From the NCBI GenBank assembly GCA_944389515.1, contig CALXMQ010000010.1, positions 1 through 37,527 of the forward strand: a stretch of 37,527 nt of DNA, given 5' to 3'. The notes under the pieces are model-generated. The model was not told the origin of the DNA, searched no databases, and worked only from the letters and a program-made list of their open reading frames with translations. Shown here piece after piece: positions 16,395-23,538 of this stretch (positions within the stretch are counted from its first letter, which is position 1; every line of letters starts with the position of its first letter). This DNA is from an uncultured Alphaproteobacteria bacterium (GTDB lineage Bacteria > Pseudomonadota > Alphaproteobacteria > Rs-D84). Position numbers and translations under genes: made by a program.

Positions 16395-16418
16395 GTGTTT
16401 CTCGTTATGTTATATCGG

Positions 16419-16814
16419 TTACATTTTGCATGTACAGTCTGGATTTGAATTTGCACTGGTGTCTGTGGTTATGCGGTAACATGGGCCGGTGCTTTGGCTG
16501 GGGGCGCATGTGCCGTATATGTTGTTGTAATATCCCATCGCATCAGAATCACTGGTGGTGTCACGTTCGCACATACCGTTTAACACGTTTAATTTATGTT
16601 CACCGGGGCATGAATAAAATGTTCCAACGGTGCCTGTTGGGCAACAGCATTGACCAGAATATATATTTTTGTTGCATTCAGATAATGATGAACATGTTGT
16701 TGCTATAATTGCGTTGGCATCATTATGTATTAGTGTAAAGACGGTTATAATTGATATAAATCGACCGATTAGTATCGGTGTTTTTATTTTTGAAAAAATC
16801 CCTGCTTTCTGCAT
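16419..16814 (-). CDS. Small secreted Cys-rich protein
   Basis: A 131-residue protein with an N-terminal hydrophobic stretch (about 15-35) that ends in a signal-peptidase-like ANA site. Its roughly 95-residue mature part has a dozen cysteines, including the runs QCCCP and CTCKM. The segment CPTGTVGTFYSCPGEHKL resembles the CPxGT knots of the large OmpA protein just upstream. The start has AGGGGAT 7 bases ahead, which also forms the end of a short leader ORF. Its own promoter (TTGCCC, 17 bases, TATAAT) lies between it and the OmpA gene. No assigned family. Confidence 0.7.
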   Translation of the reverse strand: MQKAGIFSKIKTPILIGRFISIITVFTLIHNDANAIIATTCSSLSECNKNIYSGQCCCPTGTVGTFYSCPGEHKLNVLNGMCERDTTSDSDAMGYYNNIYGTCAPSQSTGPCYRITTDTSANSNPDCTCKM

Positions 16815-16818
16815 ATTT

Positions 16819-16866
16819 TTATCCCCTATATTTCGCCGAATCCAAACGGTGGTTTTTATTCAGCAT
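16819..16866 (-). CDS. Possible leader peptide upstream of Cys-rich gene
   Basis: A 15-codon frame (MLNKNHRLDSAKYRG) begins about 9 bases after the expected transcription start and stops 4 bases before the ATG of the gene at 16814. The downstream Shine-Dalgarno lies inside it, which would couple translation. A similar frame (RLDSA core) occurs before the related gene at 30879. It could equally be a non-coding repeat copy. Confidence 0.3.
   Translation of the reverse strand: MLNKNHRLDSAKYRG
16827..16866 (-). repeat. Copy C of a short dispersed element
   Basis: This stretch aligns without gaps to two copies at 30728-30756 and 30855-30827 (minus). All begin ATG and share the core CCGTTTGG-[AG]-TT. 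Copy C matches copy B at about 22-24 of 28 positions. Confidence 0.5.
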
Positions 16867-16881
16867 AAAATTGATACTATT

Positions 16882-16910
16882 ATTATACAGACTTTTTGTC
16901 CATCGGGCAA
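16882..16910 (-). promoter_or_regulatory. Promoter of the small Cys-rich pair
   Basis: On the minus strand TTGCCC (16910-16905), a 17-base spacer and a consensus TATAAT (16887-16882), in the gap after the OmpA gene. The small genes can thus be expressed independently of the large operon. Confidence 0.55.
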
Positions 16911-16916
16911 GTTTTT

Positions 16917-19784
16917 TTATGCCCGGGGACATGCCGCATTTGTTGCAGTAACTGTGACATTGCGACATTTGTCGTCTGGTTGTCCCTGGGTTGTTTCTGT
17001 ACAGTTTTCTGCACCGGCACCGACGGCATACATGTTGGTTGCGGATAATCCGGCGGCTGATAATGCCGATTTTACTGCGTCTGCACGTTGTTTGGATAAT
17101 TGTGCGTTTCGTTTATCAGAACCGGTTGTATCGGTATTTCCAACAATTTTTATACAATATGCATCTTGGCCAGCAAATTGTGCATTAAAATCAGTTACAA
17201 AGTCTTGTAATGTTTGTTGGGCGGCATTGGTTAAATTTGCACTGCCCAATGCGAACAGATTTTGTGCAGGTAATGTAATCGGTTCTGTTTCCAGTACCGG
17301 TTGTTTTATAACGCATTGACCATCGGTGTTTAATTCATGCGTCAGTTCTGGGCATTCACATTTTGGCAATGCGTCAGAACTTAAAACATATCCATCGGTA
17401 CATGTGCATTGACCAGTATCTGGGTTTACTGTTACATGACCGGCGGTTTCGTCGCATTGTGGTTCAACATCAGTGGTTGGTGTGACGCACGTGTCATTTT
17501 CGCCTGGAACGGTGCCATCAGGGCATGCACATTGGTTGTTTACAACAACCAGGTCGCCAGGACATGTGTCGCATGCAACACTGGATGTGTTAAATACTTG
17601 TTTGGTTGCGTCTGGACATACACAATTTGGGAACGTGCCAGTTGTCCCAGACGGGCATTGTGCGCCTTGTTCATTATTTGGTAATGCCACTGTATCATCA
17701 TGTAATTTTTTCAGTGGTTCATATTTAGCCCGAATTTCATCAGACATTTCCCGTGGTTTGTCACCAACATAGTTGGCCAGTACATTTCCAGCAATGCCCA
17801 CCAAAGCCCCAGCACCAGCAACAATCGCCCCAGTTGTCAGTTGCGATTGTGTTTCTGCACGTTGTGCGGCCCATGCGGCGGCATCTGCCCCAGATGGGTC
17901 AGACAGTGCGCGTGAAAGTGATGTATATGCGCCGCCAGTTATGCCAACGGATTCATTGTCATACAGACCAGATGTTGCGGCATCCAAGATAACTTCTGAT
18001 TCAATGCCGGGTGCCATACCAAGTGATTCTTTGCGTAATTTCAGGTCTGCCGCCAATGTGGTGTATTCGTTATATATCGGCAACAGTGTATTTGCGCCAG
18101 GTAATTGTATATTTGTTTCGCCACCAGTTATATTGCGGCCGGCACCGTAATCACAACGGAACGTTGCCAGATATGCTGCCATATCCATTTCTGCATCTGT
18201 ATCTGCGTTTTGTTCGGCCATTGCAGATGCCAGTTGCATTCCACCAATACCCATTGCACCAATGGCGGCACCACCAATCAGTTTGTTTGCCAGTGATTGT
18301 TCGCGTTCCTTCATTGCGTTTGCATTTTCTTGTAATTCTGCGATTTCTTGTTGTGCATCTTCTTGGGACAGTATTGGTTCAATGCAAGATTTTTTATCGT
18401 TACTGATACTGAATCCGTCTTTGCATTGATCAATTATACAAACCTCGGTACCAGATGTTGCGTCCCATTGGCGATGTGCAGATTTTGCATTTTTCGGCAT
18501 TGGGTGGCAATTTCCAGATACCGCAACACATTGACCATCGGATACTTCAAACCCAGCATTGCATTCTGTGGCATAACATTTACCGCGCTTTAATTCGCCG
18601 GCGGTGGCGTTTTCAATTTGTGCGATTTGTTCATCAGAACATGGACCTTGGCTGATTTCACATGCGGTGTTATCATCGTTTGGTAAATATCCCTTGGCAC
18701 ATTTTTTTATTTCGCATTTCAGTGTATTATTTTCCCAAACATATTTTGATTTTTCAGCATTTGCGTCATTTGGATTACAATCTTTATCAACCTGGTCTTC
18801 GCATCCATCGCCGGCGGCATTTAATACATATCGTGGTGATTCACAATTTAATGCGTCACATGTTTTGGTTTTTGCGTTCATTGTGTATCCATGTGCACAA
18901 GTGTCTGGTACACAATGGATGCCAGAGCCATCAATGACTTTGCCATCAGGGTTACGTTCTGTATGACCAGAAGCAGCGTTTATAGCGGCCAATTCTTCGG
19001 CAGTACACGCACGGGATTTATAGTCTGCTGCAATAACCGTTTCGTTTAAAGTAGCTAGGGGTATTTTTATTTTTTGATTTTCGCCAGGGGTAATGGTTAC
19101 ATCTGTATATCCCGTAAAAGAAATAAAATATTTTTGGTTCACAGGAACATTTTTAAGTTCAAAGCACCCTTTATCATTTGTGATTGTGGAATTTTCAGAT
19201 GTTGCCTTTATGCCAAATGGCATAACAGTTGCACCAACCAGCGGTTCGTCGTTTGAATCAACAACACAACCAGACAATGTTGTGGTGCCGGTGTTTGATG
19301 CAGATGTTGTATCCGTGGTTGTTTTTTCAGGCGCATCAGATGTGGACGTTGAACTTGTTGACGCAGATGATGCCGTGGACGTTTTTCCATAACATTCGAC
19401 GTCAATCTTTTCCTGAATAAATTGGTCTTTGGCGCGCCTTTTGATAGACGTGTCTGTTTCCCTATATAAATCCCAACATACTTCTGGAACAACTTCGCGT
19501 GGTGTTTGTCCTGCTTTATATTCGTATGTAAAATTGCCAGTACCAATAACATAACAATTACCAGAACCGTCACTTGTATAAGGGGTATTTAACTTGGTTT
19601 CTTGTTCCTTGTCTGCTTGCGCACTCATTTGTTCATATATTTCTTTATAACGTGGCTCATCAGAATAACTCATCAAGTATTGCTTATTGATGTCCATTTC
19701 GCATTCTTCTTGATCTGATATTACTGCGCCAAATGTGGGCAGGGTAAATAAAACTGCAAAAATTCCAAATAAATACTTTTTCAT
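16917..19784 (-). CDS. Large Cys-rich envelope protein with OmpA peptidoglycan-binding domain
   Basis: A 955-residue mosaic protein. The signal peptide is residues 1-20 (MKK...FGA). Residues 170-245 form a carboxypeptidase-regulatory-like (CarbopepD_reg_2) Ig fold, with SGCVVDSNDEPLVGATV and later ISFTGYTDVTITPG. Residues about 270-460 hold repeated C-x2-G-[YF]-x(5-9)-C knots. Two Gly/Ala-rich hydrophobic stretches (near 485-505 and 630-660) flank a helical part, more Cys knots follow, and residues 838-955 form an OmpA domain (VGNTDTTGS, LSKQRADAV, terminal CRNVTV) that binds peptidoglycan diaminopimelate. The protein should be periplasmic or outer-membrane associated, tethered to the wall. 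I start at the ATG of MKK rather than an upstream alternative that overlaps the preceding gene. It is the third gene of a minus-strand operon. Confidence 0.88.
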   Translation of the reverse strand: MKKYLFGIFAVLFTLPTFGAVISDQEECEMDINKQYLMSYSDEPRYKEIYEQMSAQADKEQETKLNTPYTSDGSGNCYVIGTGNFTYEYKAGQTPREVVPEVCWDLYRETDTSIKRRAKDQFIQEKIDVECYGKTSTASSASTSSTSTSDAPEKTTTDTTSASNTGTTTLSGCVVDSNDEPLVGATVMPFGIKATSENSTITNDKGCFELKNVPVNQKYFISFTGYTDVTITPGENQKIKIPLATLNETVIAADYKSRACTAEELAAINAASGHTERNPDGKVIDGSGIHCVPDTCAHGYTMNAKTKTCDALNCESPRYVLNAAGDGCEDQVDKDCNPNDANAEKSKYVWENNTLKCEIKKCAKGYLPNDDNTACEISQGPCSDEQIAQIENATAGELKRGKCYATECNAGFEVSDGQCVAVSGNCHPMPKNAKSAHRQWDATSGTEVCIIDQCKDGFSISNDKKSCIEPILSQEDAQQEIAELQENANAMKEREQSLANKLIGGAAIGAMGIGGMQLASAMAEQNADTDAEMDMAAYLATFRCDYGAGRNITGGETNIQLPGANTLLPIYNEYTTLAADLKLRKESLGMAPGIESEVILDAATSGLYDNESVGITGGAYTSLSRALSDPSGADAAAWAAQRAETQSQLTTGAIVAGAGALVGIAGNVLANYVGDKPREMSDEIRAKYEPLKKLHDDTVALPNNEQGAQCPSGTTGTFPNCVCPDATKQVFNTSSVACDTCPGDLVVVNNQCACPDGTVPGENDTCVTPTTDVEPQCDETAGHVTVNPDTGQCTCTDGYVLSSDALPKCECPELTHELNTDGQCVIKQPVLETEPITLPAQNLFALGSANLTNAAQQTLQDFVTDFNAQFAGQDAYCIKIVGNTDTTGSDKRNAQLSKQRADAVKSALSAAGLSATNMYAVGAGAENCTETTQGQPDDKCRNVTVTATNAACPRA

Positions 19785-19803
19785 ATGCTTTTGTTCCAAA
19801 TGT

Positions 19804-21690
19804 TTAGCGCGACGATACACCACGTGTGGTGCGTGTGCCCAATGTTTTGCCGGTTGAATTGGTGTTTAATAATCCGCCACCAAGTCCAGAATTTGTTCCG
19901 CCCAACAGACCGCCACCAGTATTATTGCCAGATAAACCAGGGGTTAAACCAATCTGTAAATCCATTTCACATTTTTTTGTTTCAGAATTATATTTTTGAT
20001 TTGCGCCACATTCACACATGCCGGTGACAGTATTAAATGTGCCGCCGTTGTCGCAAATACATTTACCGTTAAACCATGTACCAACAATGTTGCAACGCTG
20101 TTCTTGGTCACTGATTGTCAGTGGTGTTGTTTCTGGGTCGCGTTCTTTGCATTTGCCATTAAAATCGTCGTATATTTCGTTTTCACCACATTGGGGATCA
20201 CTGCAAAAACCGTTTTTCCATGTACCATTGACCGCCGCACATGCGTCTTGTAATTCTTGTTGTGACGGTCTGGATGTTGATAATAACCCAGATTTTTTAT
20301 CATCTGTATCATCATCTGACTGTTTACTATCTTTATCGTCAGATTTTTTATCATCTGATTTTTTATCCTTGGTGGAAGCTTTTTTATCGCCATCTGTATC
20401 TGAGTCATCTGGACCATAATTTTCATCGTATTCATCCTGGGCATCTTTCAGGGCCTTTTCAGCCTTGTGACGATCGATTGCACGGTCGATTGCCCCAGAT
20501 GTAATCGCACCAGCCGCCACACCCAGGCCAGATCCCAATAATGCGGATGACGCAGATGTTTGTTCGCGTGTTAAACGATACGCATTTTCCATAAATGTTG
20601 TTATATCAATACCAAACCAATTTGGTGTGCAATCAAATACATCGCCGGCATATGCCTTTTTCGATGCATATAATGTGGAATCATCACCTGCATAGAAATT
20701 GACAGTGTATACGCAACTGAACGTGCGTTCGTCAAACATGGCGCCCAATGTTTGGCATTGATTGGCCATTTGGTCGCGTAATTCGTACAAACGTTCTTCG
20801 TCACGCATAACCTGTTCTTCGGCGTCAACACGCAGATTGGCAAAAACCTGCATTGCACGTGATGCCAATCCACTGTCTTGTTCAATACAGTTATTGGCGA
20901 TTGTTTCACATTTTGCAATCGCAGCATCACCAGCGGATTTGCCCAAACATTTACTGAACGTTACGCCGCATTCGGTCATTATGCAATCGTTATATCGATT
21001 ACCACAATCTAAAATCGCGTTATATGATGCCAGGCGCGCATTTATGTCACGGTCTGATTTTATTTCTGCGGCAAATAATCTGTATTCTTCGCCAGTGCAT
21101 GTCGCATCAATGTCGTTGCGGCAAGAATCCATTTTGTTGCCCCACATTGTGTCGGTGTCACCACTGCACCCGGTGAAATCGTTACCGCATTTTTCGCGCA
21201 TGCATGCACGCAAACCAACATCACATGCATTTTGATTGCCAGATAAAACCGTATTCGCAGTTGCGATTGCGTCCTGGGCATCCAATTCAGCACGTTGTGC
21301 CGCAACCAATTCAGCCAATGTTGCCGCAGATGTATCGGTGTTTGATGTGCTGGATTCAGATAAAATTTCATCAAAATATGATGATCTGTTTTCAATTACC
21401 ATTTCGTCAGAATCATCCGATGTATCAGTGGCATCCGATGAAGTGGTTGTTTCCGACTGATTATTTGTGGTTGTTGTGGTATTTGTATCGGTTGTTGTTG
21501 ACACAGTTGTGGTTGGCATGCGACCCGTTGTTGCGTTGCCACGTGTCGTTACCGATGGACGCGCAGATGTTGCCGCACCACGTGATACAACCGCCGCGTC
21601 GGCCGCGCATGCAAATAATGCAATTACCGCAGTACAGATAACACTGCGGAATATTGTTGGGTGCCGATAAAATTCTGTTTTCTGTGTCAT
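19804..21690 (-). CDS. Secreted Cys-rich protein with Cys repeats, Gly-zipper and K/D linker
   Basis: A 628-residue protein. The start is the ATG giving MTQKTEFYRHP, followed by a hydrophobic signal segment ending ACAADA. A Thr/Ser/Asn-rich disordered region comes next. Two Cys repeats follow, of pattern C-x4-[RY]-x-[AD]-C-[MI]-x3-C-G-x3-x-x-C (encoded near 21176-21236 and 20935-21005), then a helical stretch, a Gly/Ala hydrophobic segment (GSGLGVAAGAITSGAI), a Lys/Asp-rich linker, and EGF-like knots (C-x2-G-x6-C). The same Cys repeat occurs in the protein encoded just upstream, which supports a common assembly. It is the second gene of the operon, 31 bases after the first and 19 before the OmpA gene. 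Function unknown. Confidence 0.82.
   Translation of the reverse strand: MTQKTEFYRHPTIFRSVICTAVIALFACAADAAVVSRGAATSARPSVTTRGNATTGRMPTTTVSTTTDTNTTTTTNNQSETTTSSDATDTSDDSDEMVIENRSSYFDEILSESSTSNTDTSAATLAELVAAQRAELDAQDAIATANTVLSGNQNACDVGLRACMREKCGNDFTGCSGDTDTMWGNKMDSCRNDIDATCTGEEYRLFAAEIKSDRDINARLASYNAILDCGNRYNDCIMTECGVTFSKCLGKSAGDAAIAKCETIANNCIEQDSGLASRAMQVFANLRVDAEEQVMRDEERLYELRDQMANQCQTLGAMFDERTFSCVYTVNFYAGDDSTLYASKKAYAGDVFDCTPNWFGIDITTFMENAYRLTREQTSASSALLGSGLGVAAGAITSGAIDRAIDRHKAEKALKDAQDEYDENYGPDDSDTDGDKKASTKDKKSDDKKSDDKDSKQSDDDTDDKKSGLLSTSRPSQQELQDACAAVNGTWKNGFCSDPQCGENEIYDDFNGKCKERDPETTPLTISDQEQRCNIVGTWFNGKCICDNGGTFNTVTGMCECGANQKYNSETKKCEMDLQIGLTPGLSGNNTGGGLLGGTNSGLGGGLLNTNSTGKTLGTRTTRGVSSR
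20290..20430 (-). repeat. Lys/Asp/Ser low-complexity coding tract
   Basis: Repeated units encoding K-[SD]-D-D-K-K-S and similar make a highly charged linker in the 628-residue Cys-rich protein. Near-identical short DNA units (ATCTGATTTTTTATC and variants) make the tract prone to slippage. Confidence 0.65.
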
Positions 21691-21721
21691 TATGTTTTTT
21701 ATCTTGTGTATATATCCTGGT

Positions 21722-22594
21722 TTAATCCAATACCGCACATGCCAAATCATAAAATTCGCACAACAGTGTCGCAGTGGCACGTTCAGATTCAAATCCGGTG
21801 GCGCATTTGTTTGGCATACTGCGTTCACAAATTGTATCAACACATGTATTACGCGCAGAATTATCGCGGCATGCGTTTTGTGCACTTATCAACTTCTGTT
21901 CACGTGCAGATTGATATCCGGCGACAATATTGGCCAATAATGTATCTGCATTTTTAATTGCGGTATCACGGGCGTTGGTCAATGTCGTGCGAATATCAGC
22001 AATGTATTCGGTGCAACCAGTGGCCTCTATACTGCATGTGGAAAAGAATTCGTCAAATGCGGCGCTGGTTTCACAGGCGCGCCAATCAGGACCACAACGC
22101 TTGGCATCAATCATGCATGCGCGGATTGATGTTTGGCAACTGGGTAAACTGGCCTTGGTGGTGTTGGCGTCCGCGATTGTGGCAGACATTTGTGCACTGA
22201 TTCCAGCCGCACGACACGATTGTTCAATCAATTCATCGTATATATCAGATACGTCATCTGCGGTACAACCGTCAATCTTTTTAATACATTGAACCGTTGC
22301 CCATGCATATCGTTGGCCAGGGTCGGTTGGTGCATCTTCCAATTCATCTTCGCTGATTGTGTATCGGGCGGATGAACCCAAAGACAAACTGCGCATGCCG
22401 CCACGTTCAGATGGCGGTTCGCCGGCACTGGATGTTCCGCAATATTGGCAACGTGCCGCCGGATTTGATGATACGTTTATTGCACATACAGAATCCAGGC
22501 ATCGGGTTAAATTCATCTGGGAACATGTGGCCGCCGCCGCAATACCGGGTGCAGCCAGCATGCCAAGTATTAAAAATAGGGTATGTGGTTTCAT
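21722..22594 (-). CDS. Secreted Cys-rich protein with C-x4-R-x-A-C repeat
   Basis: A 290-residue protein. The signal peptide (1-22, ending AAAA) is followed at once by cysteines (TCSQMNLTRC). The mature part has over 20 cysteines arranged in pairs separated by helices. One segment (encoded near 22070-22142) has the same spacing as the two repeats of the next gene: C-x4-R-A-C-M, then CG-x-[DN]-[WF]-x2-C. I take the ATG with GAGAGAA as ribosome site. The longer frame upstream is not supported. It is the first gene of the operon 22594 to 16917 and shares a 151-base divergent promoter region with the gene at 22746. Family unknown. Confidence 0.8.
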   Translation of the reverse strand: MKPHTLFLILGMLAAPGIAAAATCSQMNLTRCLDSVCAINVSSNPAARCQYCGTSSAGEPPSERGGMRSLSLGSSARYTISEDELEDAPTDPGQRYAWATVQCIKKIDGCTADDVSDIYDELIEQSCRAAGISAQMSATIADANTTKASLPSCQTSIRACMIDAKRCGPDWRACETSAAFDEFFSTCSIEATGCTEYIADIRTTLTNARDTAIKNADTLLANIVAGYQSAREQKLISAQNACRDNSARNTCVDTICERSMPNKCATGFESERATATLLCEFYDLACAVLD

Positions 22595-22688
22595 TTCTCT
22601 CTTTCCATAAAAGTATATCAAAAAACAGTTTGCCTGCAAAGTAAAAATACATAATAAATATGAAAAAATAAAAAATTCATTTTTATAG

Positions 22689-22717
22689 TTGACAAAAGAA
22701 TTATTTTGTCCTATATT
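22689..22717 (+). promoter_or_regulatory. Strong promoter of the gene at 22746
   Basis: TTGACA (22689-22694), exactly 17 bases, then TATATT (22712-22717). The start codon is 28 bases further with AAAGGA as ribosome site. Confidence 0.8.
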
Positions 22718-22745
22718 ACAATGTGTAAAAAACAAAGGATTGAAA

Positions 22746-23408
22746 ATGAACTGGAAAAGATTTGCACGCGTCGGCGCAGAAGTTATCGGTGCTGTTGCGA
22801 TTGTTGTATTGTGTGTCAAGGCTTGTCAAGATGGAAATATCCGTGACGAAGTCAAGGATGTTCAGGCCAAAGTTGCTGATGCACGTGCAGCAGTAAATGA
22901 AATGAACGAACAAAATCAGGCTTTGCGTGATTCTGTGGTTATGTGGGCAGATTCTGTTGCTTTCTATAAGCAGGGATTGAAAAAATGCGAAGAAGGCAAA
23001 AAACGTGCCCCAGCACGTCGTCCAGATGCGGCGCCTGTACGCCCAGCACGTCCAGTCGTTCGTGATACTGTTATTGTCAAAGTTGATGATAACAAACCAG
23101 CCAATGTAAACGGGCATAACACCAGAATCAATATGAACGACAATACCAGAAATAATGAAAATATTATCGTTCAAAATGGTACACAAAACGCCAGCATGAC
23201 AGAAATTACATTGGGTAATTCTGCGGTGAACGATGGTAATATCGTTGTAAATAATGGTGGTAATGTCACTATTTATGATAATCCAGCGGCGGTTGATTCT
23301 TTGTCTGCCAAGGTGGATTCTTTGTTGGTGGCACGCCAGAATAATAATGCCGCTGCGTCCAGTGTCGTTATTATTAAAAAAGTAAAAACGTATCAACGTA
23401 CACGCTAA
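22746..23408 (+). CDS. Membrane-anchored coiled-coil protein with Asn-rich repeat region
   Basis: A 220-residue protein. An N-terminal hydrophobic helix (about 8-27) anchors or exports it. Residues 30-75 form a heptad coiled coil (NIRDEVKDVQAKVADARAAV and on). A basic Pro/Arg/Ala region (about 85-110) follows, then an Asn-rich stretch (about 118-180) of short N-x-x-I/V-x-x-N-G units that could stack as a beta-solenoid or curlin-like fold, and a basic tail. A Leu-Cys near the helix end is not a clean lipobox. It is divergent from the Cys-rich operon. No known family is recognised. A structural role is possible but unproven. Confidence 0.75.
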   Translation: MNWKRFARVGAEVIGAVAIVVLCVKACQDGNIRDEVKDVQAKVADARAAVNEMNEQNQALRDSVVMWADSVAFYKQGLKKCEEGKKRAPARRPDAAPVRPARPVVRDTVIVKVDDNKPANVNGHNTRINMNDNTRNNENIIVQNGTQNASMTEITLGNSAVNDGNIVVNNGGNVTIYDNPAAVDSLSAKVDSLLVARQNNNAAASSVVIIKKVKTYQRTR

Positions 23409-23442
23409 AAAAAATATATATTCTATTATATAATATGTATAT

Positions 23443-23471
23443 GGCGTCGCATTTTGGCGGCGCCTTTTTTA
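23443..23471 (+). terminator. Intrinsic terminator
   Basis: GGCGTCGC (23443-23450) and GCGGCGCC (23457-23464) pair with one G-U, followed by six T residues. It ends the gene at 22746. Confidence 0.85.
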
Positions 23472-23538
23472 TGTAAAGTTTTTTCTAGACATATAATTTC
23501 AATGTATGCTAAGATAATTTGTACAGAGAGAATTTTTA

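Noticed and set aside
16669-17319. A 216-codon plus-strand frame opposite the OmpA gene.
   Set aside because: It lies wholly opposite the conserved OmpA domain and spacer. It has no ribosome site and its composition follows from the minus-strand codons.
22595-22819. Longer start for the Cys-rich protein at 21722-22594.
   Set aside because: It would put 75 unrelated residues before a complete signal peptide and run across the divergent promoter.
22716-23396. A 226-codon minus-strand frame rich in Ile and Asn.
   Set aside because: It is antisense to a gene with a near-perfect promoter, ribosome site and terminator, and its sequence shows no signal or motif.
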